A stretch of DNA of 64,000 nucleotides from Capnocytophaga sp. oral taxon 878 (GTDB taxonomy: Bacteria > Bacteroidota > Bacteroidia > Flavobacteriales > Flavobacteriaceae). Shown piece by piece: positions 17,843-26,020 of this stretch. Position 1 is the stretch's first letter, and each line of letters begins with the position of its first letter. The position numbers were made by a program, and so were the translations under genes. The stretch spans positions 1,191,001 to 1,255,000 of the forward strand of contig NZ_CP027229.1 of the NCBI RefSeq assembly GCF_002999135.1, in the 5' to 3' direction. The notes below the pieces were generated by a model, which was not told where the DNA came from, did no database searches, and saw nothing but the letters and a program-made list of their open reading frames with translations.

Positions 17843-18850
17843 TTAGTGTTTTATAGATTTTAGATTGATACTATTCTTTCTATACAATTTTCCTTCATTA
17901 TAGAGCGTTATCTCTGCATCTATTTTGAGAAGTTGCTGTGTATCTCTTTGGGTTCTATATGTAATTTCAAAACTACTTCTAATGGGAGTTATATCATCTA
18001 TAGCTCTAATACCGTCCAACAAATCCCATAGGTTATAATTCCTCTTTAACTCACCCTTTACAATTGTTACAATTTCCTCTTTTTCAAATACCACTTCTGC
18101 TTCTAACTCATAAGGAATAAAAGCACTGCCCTGCACAGGGCAAAACTCCTCTTCCCACTTTTCATTGTCCTTATGAAACCACTCCATACGAGGAAAGAGT
18201 ACCTGATTTAAGAACGACATCTGTAAGCGTTCTATCATATATTCCTTATCTATCAGTTTTTCATAGAAAGCATTGGTATAGCTTTTGGTTAATTTTCCTT
18301 CAAAATAACCTTCTATATCAGTACGTTTTTGCCTAAATCGCTCAATGATTTCTCGGTGGTTTTCTATATCTGTGATACCTCCATTTATAGATAGATGGTA
18401 CTTTAATGGTTGCATCGCCTGCATACAAGCCGTTGCTAACTCGGTGAATTTGGTATCAGCTTCCTCATAAGTTGTATTTACAATCATACTCCACCCTTTC
18501 TCTGCTTTCTCCATCTGCAAAGAAAGGGAATAATCTGTTTTTACTTCCTTATCTGAGGTGATGACTACTTCTTTTACTTTATAGTCCTTTGCATAAAACT
18601 TCTTATCCAAATAACGGGAAGGACGCTCTAATTCTTTTTGTACAGCCTTTTGATGTCCTTGCAAAATAGCGAGTTCTTCTTCTGAAGGAACTATAATGCG
18701 CTCTGTCTTAGAGGTTAGCTTTTGTTCCAATAGTTCCCATAACTCACAACGCATATTGTGATAATGCCGTAAGTCATTTACTGAGATTTGAAGCTTCTCA
18801 GCAATCAACTGTAAGGTATCCCCTTTCTTTACCTTGTATATTCTACTCAT
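17843..18850 (-). CDS. LysM-domain protein of the T6SS locus
   Basis: A 335-residue protein with an N-terminal LysM motif (YKVKKGDTLQLIAEKLQISVNDLRHYHNM, about residues 5-33, with the rest to about 55), which in other proteins binds peptidoglycan or chitin-like sugars. There is no signal peptide, so it acts in the cytoplasm unless it is carried out by the T6SS. The remainder is unknown and beta-rich at the end (SSFEITYRTQRDTQQLLKIDAEITLYNEG). It sits between tssN and the 643-residue effector, 4 bases from the effector. It may be a loading adaptor or a baseplate part, as LysM modules occur in some contractile-tail baseplates. Confidence 0.6.
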   Translation of the reverse strand: MSRIYKVKKGDTLQLIAEKLQISVNDLRHYHNMRCELWELLEQKLTSKTERIIVPSEEELAILQGHQKAVQKELERPSRYLDKKFYAKDYKVKEVVITSDKEVKTDYSLSLQMEKAEKGWSMIVNTTYEEADTKFTELATACMQAMQPLKYHLSINGGITDIENHREIIERFRQKRTDIEGYFEGKLTKSYTNAFYEKLIDKEYMIERLQMSFLNQVLFPRMEWFHKDNEKWEEEFCPVQGSAFIPYELEAEVVFEKEEIVTIVKGELKRNYNLWDLLDGIRAIDDITPIRSSFEITYRTQRDTQQLLKIDAEITLYNEGKLYRKNSINLKSIKH

Positions 18851-18873
18851 AAGCGTATCATTTTAGGGTTATA

Positions 18874-19812
18874 CTATTGAAATTCATAGGTTTCTTCCTC
18901 TTCCTCCTCTTCTTTAAGTTTATTGTCTACGCCTTCTTTTCGTATACAGAATATTACACTGTTCTCAACGATGTTATTGGAAAGAAGTGTGCCATCAGGG
19001 ATAATAAACCGCGTTTTCTCATACCATTTAGGTTGCAAATAGAATATCCAATGACACAAGCCATTGTCATCTTCTGTTTGTATGGGTTCATTAAAGTGTT
19101 TTTCGTTGTAGTCTAATACAAAACTGTAGAAAAGTCTCCCAAAATCAATACGTGAGGGTGCTTTAGCTCTAAAAGAACTGAAATTCTCATCTGTTTCTTC
19201 CTTCTTTACTACTAAAGAGATGAGTACCAAATCACGCATTTCCTCATCCTTGATACTTCCTCTTTGTTTGTAATCAGCAGGGAACTGCCAAGACTCGTAC
19301 TCCACAGGAGGTATGCTGATAGCTCTGTTAAAACTGTCATTAAGCAAGGTAGGTACAAAAAACCACAAGAAATGCATCAACATCCAATAAGCAAAGATTA
19401 CATCATTGAGGAAAGAATAAATAAGCAAGAATGGAATGCTTGCAAAAGCTACTATCAGGATAGCAAAGAGATACTCTGTGAGTGCCTCTTTTGACTCAAA
19501 CTTCTTAAAGTAGTAGCGGTATAAAAAGCAGTGGAGTATTCCCAGTCCTAATGAAGCTATCTGATAAAAGATAAACTCATATAGGTTGTTGTCTATAAAA
19601 AGGCGGCTATAGCCCATCAGAGATACAACTGCATAAACAAATACGGCTGCACTTATATAGATATAGAACTTGGTTTTATACTTTTCCTTAAAACCATCTA
19701 CCTTTGAGGCAAAAAACATCTTTAAGGCGACGCAGCCCATTATGATAACCAGCACAATGATAATCAATTGCGGGTCAAGTAAGTGTCCAAAGTATTTCTT
19801 TATATGGTTCAT
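18874..19812 (-). CDS. tssN: T6SS multi-span membrane protein TssN
   Basis: A 312-residue protein with about five hydrophobic spans in the first 160 residues (LIIIVLVIIMGCVAL, FYIYISAAVFVYAVVSLMGY, FIFYQIASLGLGILHCFLY, YLFAILIVAFASIPFLLIYSF, AYWMLMHFLWFFVPTLL) and a cytoplasmic C-terminal domain, ending in an acidic tail. This layout matches TssN, a membrane component specific to Bacteroidota systems. It is encoded between tssG and the LysM gene. It probably contributes to the inner-membrane platform. Confidence 0.75.
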   Translation of the reverse strand: MNHIKKYFGHLLDPQLIIIVLVIIMGCVALKMFFASKVDGFKEKYKTKFYIYISAAVFVYAVVSLMGYSRLFIDNNLYEFIFYQIASLGLGILHCFLYRYYFKKFESKEALTEYLFAILIVAFASIPFLLIYSFLNDVIFAYWMLMHFLWFFVPTLLNDSFNRAISIPPVEYESWQFPADYKQRGSIKDEEMRDLVLISLVVKKEETDENFSSFRAKAPSRIDFGRLFYSFVLDYNEKHFNEPIQTEDDNGLCHWIFYLQPKWYEKTRFIIPDGTLLSNNIVENSVIFCIRKEGVDNKLKEEEEEEETYEFQ

Positions 19813-19826
19813 AGTATATTGTAATA

Positions 19827-20786
19827 TTAATCTGCTTTAATTTCTGTTAGGTAAGTATTGTATCCCAAATAGGAGGGACTTTCTGTTGCATTTAGGGTTG
19901 ATGACTGCTTTTCCTTGGGCAGTAGCACCTCTGTGGTTACCTCTACCTCCATAGGGAAAAAGTGTCTATAGAAAAACGCCAAAAGCTCCTTAATAGCTCC
20001 TTGATGTAGGTACTCAGGTAACTCAGTTTGCTGCAAAGGACCTATTTGCAAGTCCAAATGCTTGGTGTAATCTGTATAATCAGTACCTGCAATCGTATCC
20101 AAGCCTAAATAGCAACTCCCAAGTAGGGTATCTTGGGCAGTATCTGCATAGTTGCCATATTCTCTGATATTTACCTTGACCTCTTCACCAATAAGCAGTG
20201 ATAGTACCTCGCAAGTCTTATCAAGGTCGCCTATAATCTTATGTGCATAGGGTAATATGCTGATAAACTTTAAGGCTAATACTGGCTCAAAGCTCATAGG
20301 GACATTCCATAGGGTGTACAGTACATCAGGAGCAAGGGTGCTATTGATTTCTTTTAAGAACGAACTCTCAAAGATTTCAGTTTGTACATTGAATTGAAAC
20401 AGCTCATTCTCCAAAGGCGCAAAGAATAATCTCGCTGCTTTTTCTTCCTCCTTCTGCTGGCGATACTCCTTAACCATTGTCTCTATACCTTTCTTTGAGG
20501 TATCTGCATTCTTGCTGTGTACCATTCCTTCTGGTAAGGTATCATACAGACTATCACGGGAGAGACTTATGTAAAGCATCTGAGTAGCATCGTAGAGATA
20601 GTCCTTTACAGAAGCATCCAACACATCAAAGCGATAACTGCGTGAAAACTGCCCTTCTTTCTCTACAATACACTGGTTTTCTTTGATATGTTTGTGTTGT
20701 ATCAGGTCACTGACAAGGACTTCTGCCTTGATGTCGTATTTCAAAGCAGTGATTTCTTGGGCGATATGTTCTAAGTCTGTTGCCAT
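19827..20786 (-). CDS. tssG: T6SS baseplate subunit TssG
   Basis: A 319-residue protein. The segment LLGSCYLGLDTIAGTDYTDYTKHLDLQIGPL matches the TssG pattern LG-LG-...-D-...-IGPL seen across subtypes, and the preceding part with RLFFAPLENELFQFNV is also TssG-like. TssG bridges two TssF copies in the wedge. The start overlaps the stop of the upstream lipoprotein gene by one base (TAATG), indicating coupling. Overall sequence is divergent, as is usual in Bacteroidota. Confidence 0.72.
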   Translation of the reverse strand: MATDLEHIAQEITALKYDIKAEVLVSDLIQHKHIKENQCIVEKEGQFSRSYRFDVLDASVKDYLYDATQMLYISLSRDSLYDTLPEGMVHSKNADTSKKGIETMVKEYRQQKEEEKAARLFFAPLENELFQFNVQTEIFESSFLKEINSTLAPDVLYTLWNVPMSFEPVLALKFISILPYAHKIIGDLDKTCEVLSLLIGEEVKVNIREYGNYADTAQDTLLGSCYLGLDTIAGTDYTDYTKHLDLQIGPLQQTELPEYLHQGAIKELLAFFYRHFFPMEVEVTTEVLLPKEKQSSTLNATESPSYLGYNTYLTEIKAD

Positions 20787-21427
20787 TACTTTTTTTGCTC
20801 TTGTTTTAGTCTCCCAGCAGCTACATAGCGCAACTGAAAATAAGGGTCGTTAAAATCATAGATATTTAACCCTTCCTCAGTGCAGGCTAAGATACGGTCG
20901 TTGTGTAGGTATATCCCCACATCTGAGATAGGTTGTTCTTTGGAATATCTGAAAAACAATATATCACCTTCTTTTAAAAAATCCCTTCCTGTAAAGAGCT
21001 GTAAAGATTTAGAGCGGAATATACCATCAGCAGTTTTAGGAAAAGTCTCTTTGTAAACATCACTAAATAGTGCTTGTACAAAGTAAGAAGCATCAACGCC
21101 TGTTTTCTTATCCAAGCTCTGCGGCTTGTAAGGCGTACCTATCCAAGCATCAATATAAGCGTATAAGGGATAATTGCGTATATCCTGTGGCATCATCTTT
21201 AAGATGATGGAATACTTCTCTTTAAGCCGTATTTCCTCATCTGAAAGCTGCTCATCCTTGTAATTGCTTTCTGTGTATTTGGCGTCTATACTGTCCTTAT
21301 GAGCTTGCGCGGCTTTGCGAAAGCTATCCGTAGAATAATGATAGGGCACCTCACGAATGTACTTACCTGTTGAGCAAGCGGCTGTAAAGATGAGTGCTGA
21401 TATGTAAATGAGTCTCTTATAGGTCAT
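20786..21427 (-). CDS. NlpC/P60-fold lipoprotein lacking catalytic residues
   Basis: A 213-residue lipoprotein with lipobox TAAC (Cys18). The C-terminal half has the NlpC/P60 pattern: WIGTPYKPQSLDKKTGVDASYFVQ at about 95-118, then GDILFF and SDVGIYL. In active enzymes the motif is D-C-S-G and the second is HVGIY. Here the Cys is Ala113 and the His is Asp169, so both catalytic residues are gone. It should be an inactive peptidoglycan-fold protein, perhaps a periplasmic anchor for the machine. It lies between clpV and tssG in the main operon. A named subtype iii lipoprotein (TssQ) is one possibility. Confidence 0.68.
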   Translation of the reverse strand: MTYKRLIYISALIFTAACSTGKYIREVPYHYSTDSFRKAAQAHKDSIDAKYTESNYKDEQLSDEEIRLKEKYSIILKMMPQDIRNYPLYAYIDAWIGTPYKPQSLDKKTGVDASYFVQALFSDVYKETFPKTADGIFRSKSLQLFTGRDFLKEGDILFFRYSKEQPISDVGIYLHNDRILACTEEGLNIYDFNDPYFQLRYVAAGRLKQEQKK

Positions 21428-21528
21428 TGCGGTTTTTGTTCTTATTAAGTTCTTTCTAAGACCTTTACGCGGGGTAAAGATATAAAATATTTTTGAAAAT
21501 AGATGTTATTTACTTCAATTATTTTCAT

Positions 21529-23997
21529 TTATTTTCTGTTCCACACGATTTTCCCGTCCTGCCAATCCGCTATGATGCTATCGCCTTCTTTAAACTCTCC
21601 TGCGATAATCTTTTTGGCTAAGGGACGACGTAGTTTGGCACGGATGACGCCCTTTAAAGGACGTGCCCCGTATTTGATATCATAGCCCTCTTCTGAAAGC
21701 TGTTCTTTGGCAGTATCGGTGATTTCTAACTGTATGTTGATATTCTTTACCAAGTCCAACAGCTCTTTCTTTAAGTGTATCTCAAAGATTTTAAGCGCAT
21801 TCCCCTTGCTGATAGGGGCAAAGGGTATCGTTTCGGTAAGTCGCCCTAAGAACTCAGGACGGAAATAACCACTCATACGCTCTAAAAGCTCAGAAGAAGT
21901 AGGGATATTTCCCTTTTCAAAAGACTGTACGATAAACTCAGAGCCTATATTGGAAGTGAAGAGCACAATAGCATTAGAAAAATCACCCTCTTTGCCCAAG
22001 CGATCGTGAAGCTTACCCTCATCCATTATCTGTAAGAAGACGTCAAATACCGAGCTATGCGCCTTTTCAATTTCATCAAAAAGCACGATGGCATAAGGCT
22101 TTTGGCGTATTTTATTGACTAACAAGCCACCCTCTTCATAGCCTACATAACCTGGTGGTGCGCCATAAAGTAAAGCAGCGGAGTGCTCTTCCTTGAACTC
22201 AGACATATCAAAGCGGATAATCGCATTCTCATCTTGGAATAGAAACTCAGCCAACGACTTAGCAAGCTCTGTCTTCCCCGTACCTGTGGGACCTAAAAAG
22301 AAGAAAGAACCAATAGGCTGTCCTGCCTTATTTAAGCCTGAACGACTTTCCAAGATAGCCTCAGAGACAATCTCAATGGCGTGGTCTTGCCCTACTACCC
22401 GCTGGGCTAATACGTTTTCCATATCATTGAGCCGCTGCTTTTCCTCTTCTTTAAGCTTGCCAATAGGAATGTTGGTCTTTTGAGAGATGATAAAAGCAAG
22501 GTCGTATTCAGTGATATGGCTTCGCTTTTCCTTCGCTATGGCTTCGATGCGATCAATAAGACTGCGGCATAGGTTGAGAAGTTCATCAGTAGAGGTGTTT
22601 TCAATGGGATTATGCTCGTTCTGTGTTTCACTCTCTGAGCCACTGAGGTTTTGCAGTTTTTGGCATAGGTCTTTATAAAGCCACTGAGCCAGCAATTGGC
22701 GGTCTTTTTCGCTGAGGAGCTTTTTGTTTTCTCTTAGCTCCAATACTTTGCCTATAAAATAGTTGCGTTCTTTTAAGAATGACTCCCCTGCTGTTTTAAG
22801 CGATGCCATTGTCTGGTCTATCAGGTCAATTGCCGAAGCAGGCAAACTGCGTTCCTTCATAAAACGCTTGGAAAGGCGAATCGCTTCTTTAATGGTCAGG
22901 TCGTCAATGCTGATGTTATGGTGCTTTTGATAGTCGGCTAAAGCTTGTTTGAGCATCCTAAAATGAGTGTCGTCATCGCTTTCTTCTAACCTTAAAAGTT
23001 CAAACATACCCGATAGTCCCTGTTCTTTTTCTATCTTTTTGGTGTATTCCTCAATGGTAGAGGTCGCAATAAGCCGTAAGCCTTTGGAGAGTTCGCTTTT
23101 CAGCAAGTTTGCAATAGAGGAGTCTGAACCTTGTCCGCCCAAAATAGAGTGGATTTCTTCAATAATAAGCACCGCTTTTGGGAGAGCTTTAAGTTCTTGG
23201 GCGATGTTCTTTAAGCGGTCTTCAATCTCGCCCTTATAAGAAGCCCCAGCCACGATAGCCCCCATATCCAACTCGAAGACTTCTAAGCCCGCGAGCAGTT
23301 CTGGGATTTGCTGCCATACCACTTTCTGGACAAACCCCTCTAAAACCGCTGTTTTACCTACTCCCGAATCACCGATAATCAGCACATTAGGCTTGTTAAA
23401 ACGGCAAAGTATTTCAATGATTTTGTTGATTTCAGTATCGCGCCCTACTAAAAGGTCTTTTTCTTTTTGAGGTTTTACCTGTGCGTTTTTGTGGATGCAG
23501 TATTTTTGTAAGAAGTTGTTTTTCTTTTTTGCTGAGGGTTCGTTAGGAGTGTTGTTAGAGAAGATGGTACCGCTTACGGTTTGGTCTTTCAGGAGTTCAG
23601 CACGAGAGACGGGAAAGGTCTTCATTTGGTCAAAGCTAAAAGCTACCCCTGGACTGCTGATTGCTACTATTACCGCAAAGAGGCTTATTTCTTCCTCTAA
23701 GAGGCTTTCGGCGACTTCATTAGCCTCTGTGAAGATGGTATCAATCACCTCATCGGGTTCGCAGCTATAAGTGTGTGTAGATTTAGGAAGTTCCTCAAGA
23801 CGCACTTCTGCCCATTCCTCTAAGTAAAACACATCAATACCCTTTGCCTCTAAACTTTTAAGCAAAGACAAATCGCGGTTGAGCATTGCTTTCAGCAAAT
23901 GCGCTCCTGAGTAATGAGCGTGGATATGCTCCTTGCCTATCTTTTGGGCTATTTGAAGGGCTTTTTGGACTTCCTGAGTATAGGGCTTTTGTTGCAT
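21529..23997 (-). CDS. tssH: T6SS AAA+ ATPase ClpV (TssH)
   Basis: An 822-residue double AAA+ unfoldase that recycles contracted sheath. Domains in order: Clp N-terminal repeat region (1 to about 150), a first AAA+ module with Walker A GDSGVGKTA, a middle coiled-coil, a second AAA+ module with GPTGTGKTE and the sensor/arginine-finger region RPEFLGRL, then the C-terminal D2-small domain (YDIKYGARPLKGVI). The N-terminus differs from housekeeping ClpB, and the gene sits within the T6SS cluster, so the ClpV role is well supported. About 100 bases separate it from the following lipoprotein gene. Confidence 0.92.
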   Translation of the reverse strand: MQQKPYTQEVQKALQIAQKIGKEHIHAHYSGAHLLKAMLNRDLSLLKSLEAKGIDVFYLEEWAEVRLEELPKSTHTYSCEPDEVIDTIFTEANEVAESLLEEEISLFAVIVAISSPGVAFSFDQMKTFPVSRAELLKDQTVSGTIFSNNTPNEPSAKKKNNFLQKYCIHKNAQVKPQKEKDLLVGRDTEINKIIEILCRFNKPNVLIIGDSGVGKTAVLEGFVQKVVWQQIPELLAGLEVFELDMGAIVAGASYKGEIEDRLKNIAQELKALPKAVLIIEEIHSILGGQGSDSSIANLLKSELSKGLRLIATSTIEEYTKKIEKEQGLSGMFELLRLEESDDDTHFRMLKQALADYQKHHNISIDDLTIKEAIRLSKRFMKERSLPASAIDLIDQTMASLKTAGESFLKERNYFIGKVLELRENKKLLSEKDRQLLAQWLYKDLCQKLQNLSGSESETQNEHNPIENTSTDELLNLCRSLIDRIEAIAKEKRSHITEYDLAFIISQKTNIPIGKLKEEEKQRLNDMENVLAQRVVGQDHAIEIVSEAILESRSGLNKAGQPIGSFFFLGPTGTGKTELAKSLAEFLFQDENAIIRFDMSEFKEEHSAALLYGAPPGYVGYEEGGLLVNKIRQKPYAIVLFDEIEKAHSSVFDVFLQIMDEGKLHDRLGKEGDFSNAIVLFTSNIGSEFIVQSFEKGNIPTSSELLERMSGYFRPEFLGRLTETIPFAPISKGNALKIFEIHLKKELLDLVKNINIQLEITDTAKEQLSEEGYDIKYGARPLKGVIRAKLRRPLAKKIIAGEFKEGDSIIADWQDGKIVWNRK

Positions 23998-24022
23998 AGG
24001 GTTTTAAAATAAGATATATTAA

Positions 24023-24478
24023 TTATTTAAATTTGTATACATAAATTCTATCATCTTCTTTAGGATAGACCATTATAAGCCTATCTTTTAAAAACACTTC
24101 AAAGTTCCTAATTGTATCTTTTCCGTCTATAAGACAATCCAGTTTTCTATTTATTAATATTTTATTACTATACCCCCTATTTTTGAATATAATATTTCCA
24201 TCACTTTTATTTCTTGTGTGAATAATAAAACCCTCTGCAGCACCATCATATATTTGCAAAATACCTAAACTATCGTAAATAACTTTTTCTTCAACAACAT
24301 ATTTAGTTCCTCTTATCATTTCTATTTTTGATTGTTCAACTGTAATATTTTTTTTCTCAAAAACTCTTTCTCTTTCATAAATAAATATATTTTCTTTTAG
24401 CATCTCTAATCTCTTAGAAGTGTTGTTGCAACTAATAAACAACAAAGTGATTGCTACTAAATTTATAATTTTCCTCAT
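24023..24478 (-). CDS. Lipoprotein, likely immunity protein for the L,D-transpeptidase-like effector
   Basis: A 151-residue lipoprotein with lipobox LFISC (Cys near 17). The mature part is charged and beta-rich (KYVVEEKVIYDSLGILQIYDG, RLIMVYPKEDDRIYVYKFK). I do not recognise a family. It starts one base after the 259-residue effector gene, a tight spacing expected for an effector-immunity pair. Very low GC suggests a transferred cassette. The immunity role is inferred from position and periplasmic location. Confidence 0.55.
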   Translation of the reverse strand: MRKIINLVAITLLFISCNNTSKRLEMLKENIFIYERERVFEKKNITVEQSKIEMIRGTKYVVEEKVIYDSLGILQIYDGAAEGFIIHTRNKSDGNIIFKNRGYSNKILINRKLDCLIDGKDTIRNFEVFLKDRLIMVYPKEDDRIYVYKFK

Positions 24479-24479
24479 C

Positions 24480-25259
24480 TTATTGATTTTTTAAGGTTCT
24501 TAATTCTTCTACTTTACCTCTTTTCTCAACAACCACTTGTATAGCTCTCCCTTCTGCTTGTCCTACAATATATTTTATTGCTGTTTTGTATGCCTTGTTT
24601 GCAGGCTCATAATTTTGGTATAAACTGCCTTTCCTTACTCTTTCGGCTTCTGCTGCTGTAGTACTTATTTGAACTTTTGGAACAATTCCAAAACATCCAT
24701 AAGAACCTGCTAATTTATTTCCTTCAGCACCCTTGAACCAACCTCCTATATGTATCATAACCCCTTTAGCTATGGATAAGTTTTTTCTATAGTCATCAAT
24801 ATTTTCCCCATTCACAAAAGTTTGCATCCTTTTAGTATGAGGTACAGCATTTAGTTCCTCTGAATTATGTTGTCTTAGTGCAAATGCATCTACTCCTGCG
24901 CTGGGAGGGTATGCTGTAGGAACAGTAGCGTATAAGTTGACTTTCTCGTCAGCAGGTTCAAAACATCTATTAGATAATGCTATAGTACCGTCTTCTTTTA
25001 CTCCTCTTGAGTACCAAGAATCTCTTGTAACATTGTATGATGCAATAATTTTTCCTTCTTTTACTACATTCATTTTATAAGTTGGGACAACTATTGATTC
25101 ATACTTTAATTCAGCAACATCTCCATAGATAAATAAACAAGTATATCCTGTTATTTCAGTGGTTATAACTAACTTTATAGGAGACGTTCCTCCTGCAGCT
25201 CTCAGGGTAGCTGTTACGGATTTGCCTGTTTCTCTAAGTGTAATTGTTATTGTTGCCAT
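24480..25259 (-). CDS. Putative T6SS effector with L,D-transpeptidase-like catalytic motif
   Basis: A 259-residue protein without signal peptide. The segment VMIHIGGWFKG...LAGSYGCFGIV places H170, S186 and C189 in the H-x-G...S-x-G-C order of YkuD-type L,D-transpeptidases. T6SS effectors with this motif (Tlde1 type) attack donor peptides in peptidoglycan. The N-terminal 60 residues are Thr-rich and beta-like. The gene directly follows the PAAR-like DUF4280 gene (5 bases) and precedes a lipoprotein, the layout of a cargo loaded on a PAAR tip. DUF5675-type proteins have a similar motif and remain an alternative. Confidence 0.55.
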   Translation of the reverse strand: MATITITLRETGKSVTATLRAAGGTSPIKLVITTEITGYTCLFIYGDVAELKYESIVVPTYKMNVVKEGKIIASYNVTRDSWYSRGVKEDGTIALSNRCFEPADEKVNLYATVPTAYPPSAGVDAFALRQHNSEELNAVPHTKRMQTFVNGENIDDYRKNLSIAKGVMIHIGGWFKGAEGNKLAGSYGCFGIVPKVQISTTAAEAERVRKGSLYQNYEPANKAYKTAIKYIVGQAEGRAIQVVVEKRGKVEELRTLKNQ

Positions 25260-25264
25260 AGGAG

Positions 25265-25993
25265 TTATTTTTTAGTGTTTATAACGGTTAGCGGTATTTG
25301 TTCTTGAGTGTCATTTGTAAAGGTGTAATCTTTTAATGTGTCATTTTCTAAGATGTTGTCCTTATATTTGAAGTCAAGATCTTTATTGTTGAGGTTAAAA
25401 TCCATTGTTAGTCCTAATAGATTTTTGCCTTCAATTACTAAATAAATATCTTGCTCATCTTCTCCAAGTTCTATTTTATTACCTTGTAAATCTGTGAAAT
25501 AGGCTTCTGTAATATCTGGTTTGGTAAGTATATCATTTACAAACTTACTAAAATCCATAAAAGGATTGATCATATCCATTTTAATAGGGTCAGCACTATG
25601 TAGATTGCGGTTTGTTATCTCAGAGACTTGTCCGTGGTTGATGATGCTGATGCAGTCTTTGCCACCTATGGGGCAGGTGGCTTTGCTGTCCTCTAAAAGG
25701 GGGTGCCCATTGTTTTCCTCATAGGTAACATTCTCATAAGCACCACTCCACTGAGTTACCATTGCCTGACAGGGTTTATAGCCCCCACCTGGCAGTGGTT
25801 GCATCTGACATAGTCCAAAGGTGTTTTTCTCAAAAGTAGCTCCTATATCCGCAGTTGTAGCTACCAATTTCTCTTGTGGCTCTTCCTCATTGATGAATGC
25901 CTTGGTCTGTGTAAGTACCTTTAACTTATCGGGAGCATTGCCAAATTGACATTGGCAGGTTGCCCCTTGACATACTAAATGTTTCTGTGCCAT
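25265..25993 (-). CDS. PAAR-like DUF4280 spike-tip protein
   Basis: A 242-residue protein. Residues 1 to about 120 match the DUF4280 PAAR-like family: a Cys-rich start (CQGATCQCQFG), then FGLCQMQPLPGGGYKPCQAMV, W-x-GAYENV and KATCPIGGKDCISIINHGQ. These caps sharpen the VgrG spike in Bacteroidota systems. The C-terminal 120 residues form an extension (EAYFTDLQGNKIELGEDEQDIYLVIEGKNLLG) that may be an adaptor for the adjacent effector. It precedes the L,D-transpeptidase-like gene and follows the PKD gene. Confidence 0.83.
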   Translation of the reverse strand: MAQKHLVCQGATCQCQFGNAPDKLKVLTQTKAFINEEEPQEKLVATTADIGATFEKNTFGLCQMQPLPGGGYKPCQAMVTQWSGAYENVTYEENNGHPLLEDSKATCPIGGKDCISIINHGQVSEITNRNLHSADPIKMDMINPFMDFSKFVNDILTKPDITEAYFTDLQGNKIELGEDEQDIYLVIEGKNLLGLTMDFNLNNKDLDFKYKDNILENDTLKDYTFTNDTQEQIPLTVINTKK

Positions 25994-26020
25994 TTTGCTG
26001 TATTTTTAGTAGTTTGATTT

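Noticed and set aside
21463..21479. Hairpin CTTTAC/GTAAAG between tssH and the NlpC-fold gene as a terminator
   Set aside because: Only six base pairs and no T-run on the minus strand; too weak to call.
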